Part shown: piece after piece, positions 16,079-24,600 of the stretch
Position numbering within the stretch: the stretch's first letter is position 1
Layout of the letters: each line of letters begins with the position of its first letter
Assembly: GCF_009905725.1 (NCBI RefSeq)
Contig: NZ_JAAAKV010000008.1
Span: 310,001 to 374,000 of the forward strand
Reading direction: 5' to 3'
From: Emticicia sp. CRIBPO
GTDB taxonomy: Bacteria > Bacteroidota > Bacteroidia > Cytophagales > Spirosomataceae
Length of the DNA: 64,000 bases
Made by a program: the position numbers and the translations under genes
The notes under the pieces: model-generated
What the model was told of the DNA's origin: nothing
What the model saw: only the letters and a program-made list of their open reading frames with translations
Database searches by the model: none

Positions 16079-16493
16079 GAAAGGAAAATATATTTTATTA
16101 ATTTTATTAGCATTACGTATAATAATTAAAAAGACTTAATGACTAAGAATTAATATTTTAATCAAATTGATTGCCTTGAAATTTCAATTCTTCTTAAATA
16201 TCTGTTTCCCGAGGAGAAGATCGGGCTCGACACTTTAAATTACTCCTTGCCCCTACGGGGAACAGAACCCTTGTTTCATCCCACCATGTGACGAAGGCGA
16301 GACTCGAACTCCGCAGAGAGGAAGAGATTCGAACTCTCGATACAGCAAATTGTGTGTAATAATAAAGGCCTCCCAAACAACTTTAGCAGCTTTATACCCT
16401 AAATTTAAGCAAAATTTTATAATTTGCAATAAACTGAGTGGCGGGTTGGTGCCTGCGGTTTACTAAAACCTGACTATAAGCTGTGAAATTCTG
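16079..16493. other. AT-rich junction between the accessory island and the core region
   Basis: No gene is visible. It contains the stack of tRNA 3'-end fragments (16206-16346) and then the leader of the regulator gene at 16494. The base composition shifts from AT-rich on the left to more GC-rich on the right. Confidence 0.6.
16206..16346 (-). other. Cluster of tRNA 3'-end fragments (possible attachment-site remnants)
   Basis: On the minus strand, 16288-16311 is identical over 24 bases to the T-arm and acceptor end of the tRNA-Leu gene at 60591 (GAGTTCGAGTCTCGCC plus CTTCGTCAC). Next to it, 16312-16346 reads as another T-arm and acceptor (GAGAGTTCGAATCTCTTCC), resembling a tRNA-Ser. A weaker third candidate (GTCGAGCCCGATC) lies near 16220-16232. 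No fragment has D or anticodon arms, so none is a functional tRNA. Such 3' fragments are typically left at integration sites of tRNA-targeting mobile elements. Confidence 0.55.
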
Positions 16494-18371
16494 ATGAAAG
16501 ACTCTGACAAGGTGTTAATGGATAGGCTTAATACGCTTATCGAGCTTAATTTTGATAACCCTGCCTTCGGAAATGAAGACATTTGCCGCGAATTAGGGGT
16601 CAGTCGCTCTCATTTATACCGTGTCGTCAAAGAACACACGCAGCTTTCCACCTCCCTTTACATCCGTCACATTAAACTCATCAAGGCCAAAGAATGGCTC
16701 AGGTCTCCTGACATGAAAATTGCGGAGATCGCCTACAAACTCGGGATAGATAGTCCCCAGAACTTCAGCAAGTACTTTACCAAAGAGTTTGGCCTCACTC
16801 CTACCGACTACCGTAAAAACCATGCTGCCGTGCCGGTGGCTGAGCAGGCGGTTGTACCGGAAACGGTTGAGGAACCTGTGCTGCCCCCTGCGTCTAACCG
16901 TAAAGTAACTACGACACGCAAATACCTGTACATGGGCCTCGGCCTGTTGTGTTTGCTGGCCTTGGGGCTTACCGCCTTTTTGCTGAAGACAAAAATGAAG
17001 AGCGAGCCGGGCTTTTCGGAAAACTCCATCGCCATTATGCCCTTTAAAAATATGGGCTCTGCCGAAAGCGACTTCTTCTCTGACGGACTGATGCAGCAGA
17101 TCCACAGTTCGCTGGGGATTATTCCCAAACTGAAGATCATTTCGACGACGTCGTCCAACAAATACAAAAATTCGGATAAACTCATCCCCCAGATCGCTAA
17201 AGAACTGCACGTCAACTATATTATGGAGGGCTCGGTGTTGCTGATGAACAACAAAATCAGGATTACGCTGAACCTCATCAATGCGGAAGACGACTTGTCG
17301 GTGTGGACCAGGAAGTATGACGGCGAAGCCAAAGATGTGCTGGCTTTTATGACGACGGTGTCAAAAGAAGTGGCTGATGAACTGGACCAGAAACTGACCG
17401 AAGCGACCTCTGAAAGGCTGAACAAAGTACCGACGAAGAATCCCGAGGCCTACCGCGAGTACCTGCAGGGCCGGGAGCTGATCGGCAGCCGCACCAAAGA
17501 AGAACTGGAAGCGGGACTGAAGAAGTTTACGAATGCGATTGAACTGGACCCTGACTTTGCGATGGCGTACGCTTATCGCTCTACGGCCTGGTACCTGCTT
17601 GGCGACGGGGGATTCCTGGATGAGGCAACCCAGTATAAGATGTCGGAGCGGGATGCCCTCACGGCGATCAGGCTCGACGGCACCAACGGACTGGCCTATG
17701 CCAACCTGGCGAACATTTACCGCGACCAGAAGAAGTGGGACCCCGCCAAAACGGCGTACGAGATTGCGTTGAAGTACAGTCCCAACGACGCCATCATCAA
17801 CTACTGGTACGGCATTCAGCTGAAAACCCTCGGTGAAATGAAAGAAGCCGTAAAATACAACGCCAGGGCGGTGGAGCTGGATCCCCTCTTTCATGTGATC
17901 AACTGCGGTTATATCTGGACCCTGATTTATTCAGGGGAACTGGAGCTGGCGAAGAAGAAACTGGATGAAGGCGAGGTATTGTTTAATGATTCCTTTGTGT
18001 ATTACTGGGTCAAGGGCCTGTATTATGTTGCGAAAAAGGATTATAAAAATGCAATAGTCAACCTTGAACTGTCCAGTAAGATGAATACCAGGGTTAAAGT
18101 AGTGAAGTACTATTTAGCCTTTTGTAAAGCCAGGAACGGCCGGCAGGATGAAACCCTGGCATTTATCAACAGCCTGCCTGCAACCCCCGATAACGACATT
18201 TCCAGGTCCATTGCCTACGCCGGACTGAGGGATAAAAAGCAGAGTCTCTATTACCTTCAGAAAGCGGCAGACCGCAACGTCATCCCGATGGACCTTAAAG
18301 TCTTCCCCTTCCTCGACATCCTCGAAGGCGACCCGCAGTATGAGGCGATTTTGAGGAAGTTTGGGCTTTGA
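16494..18371 (+). CDS. Membrane-anchored AraC-type transcriptional regulator with TPR sensor domain
   Basis: Unusually, the DNA-binding domain is N-terminal. Residues ~10-110 form an AraC/XylS-type double helix-turn-helix (ICRELGVSRSHLYRVVKEH and IAEIAYKLGIDSPQNFSKYF, then GLTPTDYR). A proline-rich linker and one membrane segment (about 145-165) follow. Residues ~180-300 resemble the TolB/FlgO-like domain seen in adenylyl-cyclase-TPR proteins (SIAIMPFKNMGS, FFSDGLMQQI, YIMEGSV, IRITLNLINA). The rest (~315-600) is TPR repeats, presumably in the periplasm. The protein should therefore regulate promoters from the membrane in response to an outside cue. It lies just upstream of a promoter with tandem direct repeats whose 21 bp pitch suits an AraC-type dimer, making it a candidate activator of that set. 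Confidence 0.8.
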   Translation: MKDSDKVLMDRLNTLIELNFDNPAFGNEDICRELGVSRSHLYRVVKEHTQLSTSLYIRHIKLIKAKEWLRSPDMKIAEIAYKLGIDSPQNFSKYFTKEFGLTPTDYRKNHAAVPVAEQAVVPETVEEPVLPPASNRKVTTTRKYLYMGLGLLCLLALGLTAFLLKTKMKSEPGFSENSIAIMPFKNMGSAESDFFSDGLMQQIHSSLGIIPKLKIISTTSSNKYKNSDKLIPQIAKELHVNYIMEGSVLLMNNKIRITLNLINAEDDLSVWTRKYDGEAKDVLAFMTTVSKEVADELDQKLTEATSERLNKVPTKNPEAYREYLQGRELIGSRTKEELEAGLKKFTNAIELDPDFAMAYAYRSTAWYLLGDGGFLDEATQYKMSERDALTAIRLDGTNGLAYANLANIYRDQKKWDPAKTAYEIALKYSPNDAIINYWYGIQLKTLGEMKEAVKYNARAVELDPLFHVINCGYIWTLIYSGELELAKKKLDEGEVLFNDSFVYYWVKGLYYVAKKDYKNAIVNLELSSKMNTRVKVVKYYLAFCKARNGRQDETLAFINSLPATPDNDISRSIAYAGLRDKKQSLYYLQKAADRNVIPMDLKVFPFLDILEGDPQYEAILRKFGL

Positions 18372-18398
18372 GAGAATGAATGAATGCCTCAATGAGTA

Positions 18399-18428
18399 CC
18401 TGCCCGACCTGGGCTTAGCCCGGGCGGG
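18399..18428 (-). repeat. Intergenic palindrome, family P3
   Basis: The minus strand reads CCCGCCCGGGC, TAA, GCCCAGGTCGGGCAGG: nested arms GCCCG/CGGGC and GGGC/GCCC. It is inverted relative to the copy at 18899-18928. The two copies are flanked by ATTCA-rich sequence. Confidence 0.65.
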
Positions 18429-18548
18429 AATGATTCATTGAATGATTCATTGAATGATTGAGTGAATGAATGATAGAGTGATTGAATGTATGGCGACCAG
18501 AGCCCCGCTCTTGCGATAAAAAGGAGTTAAGCTCATTAAGGTTTTTTG

Positions 18549-18574
18549 TTGTAGAGACGTTGCATGCAACTTCT
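18549..18574. repeat. Intergenic palindrome, family P1
   Basis: TTGTAGAGACGTTGC / ATGCAACTTCTG, an imperfect copy of the family best seen at 28361. Confidence 0.55.
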
Positions 18575-18618
18575 GTTCTTTTCTGTCCGAATTAACCATT
18601 TATATTATTTCAATAAAT

Positions 18619-18649
18619 CCCGCAGATATGCACGGCCGTGCGTATTTAC
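18619..18649. repeat. Intergenic palindrome, family P2
   Basis: CCGCAGATATGCACGG / CCGTGCGTATTTACC. The core CACGGCCGTG is kept while the outer arms have diverged. Confidence 0.55.
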
Positions 18650-18709
18650 CGATTCGACGTGGGTATTTTAGAATTACACGTTAAATATGCGGGGTCGATG
18701 TGTTCGCGG

Positions 18710-18737
18710 CAAAGACGTTGCGTGCAACGTCTCTACT
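18710..18737. repeat. Intergenic palindrome, family P1
   Basis: CAAAGACGTTGC / GTGCAACGTCTCTACTG, core stem GACGTTGC/GCAACGTC. Confidence 0.55.
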
Positions 18738-18898
18738 GGTTCTTGTCTTTGATCTTCATGTTCTTCATGCCTTAATGGTTCTCCCGTCGTGTCCCGAAAT
18801 CCGGATTCTATTATTTATTCTATCATTGAATCATGGAGGCATTCAAAATTATTCCTCTTCGTGTCCCGAATCCAAATTCTATCATTCTATCATTCACT

Positions 18899-18928
18899 CC
18901 CGCCCGGGCGGAGCCCAGGTCGGGCAGG
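18899..18928 (+). repeat. Intergenic palindrome, family P3
   Basis: CCCGCCCGGGC, GGA, GCCCAGGTCGGGCAGG. It is identical over 30 bases to the copy at 28491 and inverted relative to 18399. Confidence 0.65.
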
Positions 18929-18954
18929 CATTCCATCATTCAAAATTGCCCTCA

Positions 18955-19041
18955 GGCAACAATAAACTAACCCCCTGACCAAATAAACCAAGGAATTGGA
19001 CAGATAGACCAACAGGGTTGGTGGTGGGCAGGCTAGCTTTG
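18955..19041 (+). promoter_or_regulatory. Promoter with tandem 21 bp direct repeats (site A)
   Basis: Three units lie head to tail. Unit 0 is degenerate (18955-18975, AATAAACTAA). Unit 1 (18976-18996) begins TGACCAAATAAACCAA and unit 2 (18997-19017) begins TGGACAGATAGACCAA. A TTG follows directly (19018), and 17 bases lie between unit 1-2 and the next element less one: unit 2 ends at 19017 and TAGCTTTG, an exact -7 match, starts at 19034. The same arrangement recurs upstream of 28822 and 48189, so this is a shared activator site. Confidence 0.75.
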
Positions 19042-19092
19042 TGACAGTAATAAGGAACTGAAAAATCGATCTGAACCCAAAACTTACAGAAC

Positions 19093-19611
19093 ATGAAAAG
19101 AATGAGATTTTTGATACTCGCCCTGATGGTGTCTGTGGCGGGCTGTAAAAGCGAACCGTCGGAAGAATGTGTAAAACTGGAAGCCGCCAACAAGCAACTC
19201 GAGGCCAATTTAAAGATGTATGAAACCACCTGGGACGAGATTATCAACAAAGGCAAGATTGACCTGATCAACGAAACGAATTTTGACAAGAATATCACGC
19301 TTGTGACGGCCCCTGAGAACATCGTGGGTATTGAAGGGTTCAAGGCTTATTATCAGAACTACCTTACCGGGTTTTCGAAAGTGACGTTCACGATCGTCGA
19401 CGTGTTCGGCCAGGGCGACAAGATCGTGAAGCACTGGAACTTCAAAGGCACCCACAGCGGCGAATTCTTCGGTATTCCGGCCACAGAAAAGGAAGTAAAC
19501 GTGGATGGAGTGACCCTTGTGAAGATGAAAGACGGGAAAATAGCCCGGGAGCAGGATTTTATGGATAACCTGGAGTTTATGCAGCAGCTGGGGATTATCC
19601 CGCGACAATAA
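19093..19611 (+). CDS. SnoaL/NTF2-like lipoprotein
   Basis: The lipoprotein signal ends near Cys18 (VAGC). The mature part is a single SnoaL-like ester-cyclase fold: helix TTWDEIINKGKID, GIEGFKAYYQNYL, then strands KVTFTIVDVFGQGDKIVKHWNFKGTHSGEFFGIPATEKEVNVDGVTLVKMKDGKIA, ending in the usual DFMDNLEFMQQLG. NTF2-fold proteins bind small hydrophobic molecules and are sometimes enzymes; no catalytic residue can be assigned here. As a lipoprotein it would face an envelope compartment, which suits a ligand-binding or sensing role. It is driven by direct-repeat site A and begins the plus-strand run of genes to 28298. Confidence 0.8.
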   Translation: MKRMRFLILALMVSVAGCKSEPSEECVKLEAANKQLEANLKMYETTWDEIINKGKIDLINETNFDKNITLVTAPENIVGIEGFKAYYQNYLTGFSKVTFTIVDVFGQGDKIVKHWNFKGTHSGEFFGIPATEKEVNVDGVTLVKMKDGKIAREQDFMDNLEFMQQLGIIPRQ

Positions 19612-19751
19612 CAAGACTTTTGATCAACAGTCAGGATCGGCAGATATGAATTTTATAGCCATGAAAAGATAATTTTTGTACCTGGTTCTGCTGTTGGTTT
19701 TATATGCTTAACTTTACATACTTTGGTGTGTACGATAAAAGATCAATAAAC

Positions 19752-20648
19752 ATGAAGACATCGATGGCCTCCGGATTTTCAATTCTGGTTTCTTTATTCA
19801 TGTTCTCCTATTCTGTGCTCATGGCACAGGCGGGTCCTGTCATTAATGAGCAGAAAAAACATCTTTTAAAATCAGGTATCAACGGGGCTGATTACCACTT
19901 GAGTGTTTCCCTTCCTAAGCACTATGCTCCGGCTGAGGCGACCCGTTACCCGGTTTTATTTATGTTAGACGGAGGACTTGGTTTTCCGGTGGCCCATGCT
20001 GCCAGAACAGGTTTTGATATGTTCGGCGATATGGAAGACCTCATTATTGTAGCCATCGAATATGAATGGGAAAAATCGCTGAGCCCCTGGTTTGTTAACC
20101 GGAGCAGGGATTATACGCCCTCAAAGGACGCTGTTTTCGAGTCCAATCCCGGTTATGCTAAATTATTCGGGTTTCCCGAGGGCTCGCTGGTCACCGGTGG
20201 CGGGCCGGTTTTCCTGGACGTCATCAGAAAGGAAATCATTCCGTTTGTGGATAAAAACTATAAAACGACCAAAGACCGTGGCATATCAGGCCATTCATTC
20301 GGCGGTTTGTTTGTCGGCTATTGCCTTTTGACTGCCCCCGACCTTTTCCAGCGGTATGGCATCAACAGCCCTTCTTTCTGGTGGAACAAGAAAGAGATGT
20401 TTGGCATGGAAAAAGAATTTTCAAAACGTACTCAGAGTTTACCGGTAAAAGTATTTATGTCGGTGGGCAGTCTGGAGGGTAACTCGATGACTCCCGTCAT
20501 GACGGCCTTCGCAGACAGTCTGAAAAGCAGGAATTACCAGGGTTTGAGTTTAACTACGCACATTTTTGAGGGTGAAACGCATATGTCGGTAGTTCCGGCG
20601 ATGATCAGCCGGACACTCAGGGTTTTATATCCGGCGAAAAAAGAGTAG
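19752..20648 (+). CDS. Secreted alpha/beta-hydrolase, esterase D/Fes-like
   Basis: I place the start at the ATG at 19752, because it gives a clean signal peptide (ending LMAQAG); the upstream extension to 19704 begins with an unlikely leader. The fold follows the putative esterase family (IroE/Fes/esterase D): YPVLFMLDGG, then IPFVDKNYKTT, the nucleophile elbow GHSFGGLF near residue 180, and a late histidine in FEGETHMSVVPAM. It should hydrolyse an ester or siderophore-type substrate in the periplasm. The substrate is unknown and no siderophore genes are visible. It lies 140 bases after the SnoaL-like lipoprotein. Confidence 0.8.
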   Translation: MKTSMASGFSILVSLFMFSYSVLMAQAGPVINEQKKHLLKSGINGADYHLSVSLPKHYAPAEATRYPVLFMLDGGLGFPVAHAARTGFDMFGDMEDLIIVAIEYEWEKSLSPWFVNRSRDYTPSKDAVFESNPGYAKLFGFPEGSLVTGGGPVFLDVIRKEIIPFVDKNYKTTKDRGISGHSFGGLFVGYCLLTAPDLFQRYGINSPSFWWNKKEMFGMEKEFSKRTQSLPVKVFMSVGSLEGNSMTPVMTAFADSLKSRNYQGLSLTTHIFEGETHMSVVPAMISRTLRVLYPAKKE

Positions 20649-20699
20649 CCCTCAATGGCTTTGTTGATGATATTGATTTTGAAGTGAAATAATAATTAA

Positions 20700-21491
20700 A
20701 TGGAGGATTTTAAAGACAAAGTCGTCTGGATCACAGGAGCCTCTTCAGGTTTAGGCAAGTTTATGGCTTATGAATTTGCCAAGTCGGGAGCAAAACTGGC
20801 CCTGTCGGCACGCAGAACGACAGAACTGGAGCATGTTCTGGAAAAAGTGATGATATTGGGTTGTCAGGGCATCGTCGTACCCTGTGATATTATGGATGAA
20901 TCCGCCATTGAGCAGGCTGTCGCCACGATTACCGGGCATTTCGGCGGGCTGGATGTGGCCGTTGCCAATGCCGGCTTCGGTGTTTCCGGTAAAATTGAGC
21001 AGCTGAGTGCTGACGATTGGAAAAGACAGCTGGACATCAACGTGGTTGGCCTGGCGTTGACGGCTAAACATGCCCTGCCCCATTTAAGGGCGGTTAAGGG
21101 ACGCCTGGTGCTGATTGGCAGTGTGGCTGCTTACATTCCGAGTCCGGGTACCGGGGCTTACGGAGCCTCGAAAGCCGCTGTGCGGTCCATTGGGCAAACC
21201 CTGCAGCTGGAACTGAAAGGAAGCGGTGTAAGCTGCACCGTCATTCATCCGGGTTTTGTAGATTCGGATATCGCCAGGGTGAATAACGAGGGTGTTTTAA
21301 ACGCTGAAAAGACAGACCCAAGGCCCAAAAAACTGATGTGGCCCACTGAAAAGGCCGCGAAAGTGATGGTTAGGGCCATTGCATCAAGAAAGAAGTCGTT
21401 TGTATTTACAGGTCATGGGGTGATCATGGCCTGGATCGGTCAGCATTTTCCGGGTACAGCCGCCTGGTTGCTGGGCAAAGTGAGTCCGTAG
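20700..21491 (+). CDS. Short-chain dehydrogenase/reductase
   Basis: Classical SDR motifs are complete: cofactor loop TGASSGLG (residues 12-19), NAGFG near 91, a catalytic serine in LIGSVAAY near 140, and YGASK near 154. ARR after the second strand (ALSARR) suggests NADP(H) preference. Length (263 residues) is normal. The substrate is unknown. It sits between a secreted esterase and an amidohydrolase in an apparent operon (gaps of 51 and 62 bases). Confidence 0.88.
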   Translation: MEDFKDKVVWITGASSGLGKFMAYEFAKSGAKLALSARRTTELEHVLEKVMILGCQGIVVPCDIMDESAIEQAVATITGHFGGLDVAVANAGFGVSGKIEQLSADDWKRQLDINVVGLALTAKHALPHLRAVKGRLVLIGSVAAYIPSPGTGAYGASKAAVRSIGQTLQLELKGSGVSCTVIHPGFVDSDIARVNNEGVLNAEKTDPRPKKLMWPTEKAAKVMVRAIASRKKSFVFTGHGVIMAWIGQHFPGTAAWLLGKVSP

Positions 21492-21553
21492 ACAAAGTTT
21501 TAGTTTTTGATGAACCGGATGAAGTTCCGGCCATAGCCTTTAAAATCAAACCC

Positions 21554-22459
21554 ATGAAAAAGACCCTCCTATTTGTTTTACTGGGCTTACCGCTCCTGTC
21601 CACCGCCCAACGGAAGATCATAGACATGCATGCTCACTCTTATACCGACAGCGATTTCGGCGAACGTGAGCCTGCAGCCGATTTTTACGGCCGGAAAGGT
21701 TCAAAGAATGCGGAAGAACACCGTTCGGCCAGTTTCGCAGCCTTCAAAAAATGGAATGTTGTCAAAGCTATGGTCAGCGGTAATCCCGAAAGTGTGGAGA
21801 ACTGGGCTGCGAAAGACACTAACTTGGTGATCAGGGGCATCCTGATGTTTAATCCGGACGATTACGGCATGACACCGGACAAACTGGAACAGATGATCAA
21901 AGATAAAAAGCTGGAAGTCTTCGGCGAAATCGGTAATTACTACATGGGCACCATCCTGAGCGACCCGATATGGCAACCCTACCTGGCCATTTGTGAAAAA
22001 TTCGACATCCCGGTAGCCGTTCACACCGGTGGCGGTGATCCGGGAGGCACCTATTCCTGGTCGCCCAAAGCGAGGCTGGCCCTGGGAGATCCTTATCTGA
22101 TGGAAGATGTGCTGGTGAAGTATCCGAAACTCCGGATTTACCTGATGCATGCCGGAGGTGAGGAATGGCACGAACATACCTTGCGGCTGATGGCTTATTA
22201 TCCGCAGTTGTATACTGATATCGCGGTGATGCTGTGGGTGGAGCCGAACTCGCAGCGGACGATCAGGGAATTTCTGCAGCATGCCAAAGAAGCGGGCTAC
22301 CTTAACCGCGTCATGTTTGGCTCAGACCAGATGATATGGCCCTATGCGATAGAGAAATCGATCCGCTACCTCGACAACCTGAAGTTTCTGAGCAAAAAGG
22401 ATAAAGAGGATATCTTCTATAACAATGCCGCACGGTTTTTAAAACTGAAAAACGATTAG
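21554..22459 (+). CDS. Secreted amidohydrolase-2 family protein
   Basis: A signal peptide (ending STAQ) is followed by the metal-binding IDMHAHS motif near residue 24. Later come VAVHTGGGD near 157, LMHAGGEEWHEH near 198 and FGSDQM near 255. These histidines and the Asp are the expected metal and catalytic ligands of the amidohydrolase-2 TIM-barrel family, whose members hydrolyse or decarboxylate small carbonyl compounds. The signal peptide points to the periplasm, less common for this family. Substrate is unknown. Confidence 0.78.
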   Translation: MKKTLLFVLLGLPLLSTAQRKIIDMHAHSYTDSDFGEREPAADFYGRKGSKNAEEHRSASFAAFKKWNVVKAMVSGNPESVENWAAKDTNLVIRGILMFNPDDYGMTPDKLEQMIKDKKLEVFGEIGNYYMGTILSDPIWQPYLAICEKFDIPVAVHTGGGDPGGTYSWSPKARLALGDPYLMEDVLVKYPKLRIYLMHAGGEEWHEHTLRLMAYYPQLYTDIAVMLWVEPNSQRTIREFLQHAKEAGYLNRVMFGSDQMIWPYAIEKSIRYLDNLKFLSKKDKEDIFYNNAARFLKLKND

Positions 22460-22494
22460 GAAGCTGAAATGTCTATCAAACCAATACCCCTGCT

Positions 22495-23790
22495 ATGAAT
22501 TTAAATGAAAGTACACTATCCGCTTCAAAACTCTCAGAGAGGATCCAGTCGCTGGACATCATGAGAGGCATTGTCTTATTCGGCATCCTGCTGATGAACA
22601 TCAACGGCATGGGTCTCACGGGTGCTTATGACGACCCCACCGTGTCGGGAGGATCCACCGGATGGGATCTTTACACCTGGATAACCACCAATATGTTGTT
22701 TGAGGGCACCATGCGGGCTTTGTTCTCGCTGTTGTTCGGTGTAGGCATGTTTATTCTCCTGGAAGGCCTCGAGAAAAAAGGAGCCGGGATCACCGCCGCC
22801 AACATTTACTTCAGAAGGCTGACCTGGCTGCTGGTTTTCGGGCTGATCAACGGCTATCTGTTGTTATGGCGGGGCGAGATTCTGTACAATTATGCCCTGA
22901 TGGGCTTCCTGGTTTTTTCTTTCAGGAGTTTAAAACCCAGACAATTGATCCTCATATCCGTATTTCTGTCTGCCGTGGGTACGCTGTGGAGTTACACAGA
23001 GTACAAAAAGGATGTGAAGTTTATGGAGCAGCTGGAACTGGCCCAGAAAAATACAAGAGAAGGAAAGGCATTGTCGGCCGACATGAAAGAAGCCGATGAA
23101 AGATGGAAAAAAAGAACAGCGGACAGATCAGCTGAAGGTGTGGCGGCGAGCGATAAAAACATGCAAAAGGGCTACCTGGATGTGGTGACTTACCTTGCCC
23201 CGTTCAATACGCACTACAATGAGTTGTTTCCTTACCGCTACGATGTATGGGATATATTGAGCATGATGTTGCTCGGCATTGCCCTTTACAAACTGAAGAT
23301 ACTTTCGGGTGAAAAGTCGTATGGTTTTTACGGTCTCATGGTTTTACTGGGCTATGCTGTCGGATTAAGTGTCAATTATTATGAAACCCGGCTGATCATG
23401 GACAGTCATTTCTCTTTGCTGGGTTTTTCACAGGCCAATGTTACCTATGATGTGGGTCGTGTGCCTACGGCCATAGGACACGTCGGGCTGATTATGCTTT
23501 TCTGTAAATTACCGCTATTGAGCTGGCTGAAGACCGGGCTGGCCGCTGTAGGTAAAATAGCCCTGACAAATTACATCATGCATTCTGTGATCGCGATGTT
23601 CATCTTTACCGGTGCGGGGTTCGGGCTTTTCGGGAAACTGCAGCGTCATGAATTGCTGTATGTGGTGTTCACTATCTGGGTTGTTCAGCTGATCATCAGT
23701 CCCATCTGGCTGAAATACTTCCAGTTTGGCCCTATGGAGTGGGTCTGGAGAAACCTGAGTTATATGAAAAGACATCCTTTCAGAAAATAA
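22495..23790 (+). CDS. DUF418 (YeiB-like) integral membrane protein
   Basis: The start (RIQSLDIMRGIVLFGILLMNI), the FSLLFGVGMFI block, and the C-terminal GKIALTNYIMHS with FQFGPMEWVWR are hallmarks of DUF418/YeiB-type membrane proteins. Many membrane segments are visible with a soluble loop near residues 180-230. The family is distantly related to membrane acyltransferases, but function is not established. A second DUF418 gene lies at 27072 in the same run. Confidence 0.85.
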   Translation: MNLNESTLSASKLSERIQSLDIMRGIVLFGILLMNINGMGLTGAYDDPTVSGGSTGWDLYTWITTNMLFEGTMRALFSLLFGVGMFILLEGLEKKGAGITAANIYFRRLTWLLVFGLINGYLLLWRGEILYNYALMGFLVFSFRSLKPRQLILISVFLSAVGTLWSYTEYKKDVKFMEQLELAQKNTREGKALSADMKEADERWKKRTADRSAEGVAASDKNMQKGYLDVVTYLAPFNTHYNELFPYRYDVWDILSMMLLGIALYKLKILSGEKSYGFYGLMVLLGYAVGLSVNYYETRLIMDSHFSLLGFSQANVTYDVGRVPTAIGHVGLIMLFCKLPLLSWLKTGLAAVGKIALTNYIMHSVIAMFIFTGAGFGLFGKLQRHELLYVVFTIWVVQLIISPIWLKYFQFGPMEWVWRNLSYMKRHPFRK

Positions 23791-23808
23791 ACATTAAACC
23801 CCTGCCCT

Positions 23809-24507
23809 ATGGAAACCCTCAGAACAGAACAAGTCAGGAAAATCCGCTTTGATAAGTCGGGTTACTATTTTATCGCTTTGATGGCCCTGGCCTTTGCCGG
23901 CTTCTGGAAGTCGTATTTCTCTAAATTTTTCAGCGGTACGAACGATTTCAACTTCTATTTTCACTTTCATGCGTTCATGATGGTGCTTTGGGTGACCTTG
24001 CTCATTGTCCAGCCCCTGCTGATCCGCAAAAAGAAGCTGGAATTGCACAGAATGATCGGTAGGCTGACCTACGTTCTGATGCCGGTGATGCTGATATCGG
24101 TGCTATTGATATTAAATAGTGGTATGAAAGCCGTTCCGGCAGCAGACCTTGCTTTCGCGAATGTACTTTTCCCGGTAAGGGACTTCTTCTTCCTGGCCAT
24201 CTACTTCAGCATCGGCGTGGCGTACAGACGTCAGGTACAGATACACGCCAGGGCCATGATCGTAACAGGTATTGTGTTTATAGAGCCCGCCCTTTTCAGG
24301 TTTGTGGGCGGCGAGATCGGAATTCCCATCATCCTTGGCCTGTTGATCACCCTGATTGTGCTCGAAAGAAAACAAAAGCAGGGAAGATGGCTGTTTCCGG
24401 CCTTCCTGATGGTGGATGTGATGGTTTACCTGTTGGTGATTTTCGAGGTTCCGCTGTCGTTTCTTGATCCTTTGGTGCGATGGTTTGTCAAACTGCCTCT
24501 GACGTGA
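23809..24507 (+). CDS. DUF2306-like integral membrane protein
   Basis: The product has about six or seven membrane segments. The block FYFHFHAFMMVLWVTLLIVQPLLIRKKKLELHRMIGRLTYVL is typical of a small family annotated as DUF2306-like or CopD-like membrane proteins, with conserved histidines that could bind heme or metal. It starts 18 bases after the DUF418 gene, so they are cotranscribed. Function is unknown. Confidence 0.6.
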   Translation: METLRTEQVRKIRFDKSGYYFIALMALAFAGFWKSYFSKFFSGTNDFNFYFHFHAFMMVLWVTLLIVQPLLIRKKKLELHRMIGRLTYVLMPVMLISVLLILNSGMKAVPAADLAFANVLFPVRDFFFLAIYFSIGVAYRRQVQIHARAMIVTGIVFIEPALFRFVGGEIGIPIILGLLITLIVLERKQKQGRWLFPAFLMVDVMVYLLVIFEVPLSFLDPLVRWFVKLPLT

Positions 24508-24600
24508 GATGATGCCTCTCATGGCCATTAAATAGCTGATAGCAATGATCCCCGGAATTATTTTTATTTTAGAGAAAAACTGGGAAACATCCCCGAAACC

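Larger units (their letters stand above)
18372..19092. other. Repeat-rich intergenic region
   Basis: No gene is visible. It holds ATTCA-type low-complexity repeats, two copies of P3 (18399 and 18899), two of P1 (18549 and 18710), one of P2 (18619), and the direct-repeat promoter of the next gene. Confidence 0.7.

Noticed and set aside
16206-16346. Functional tRNA genes
   Set aside because: Only T-arm and acceptor 3' parts are present; no D or anticodon arms can be folded.
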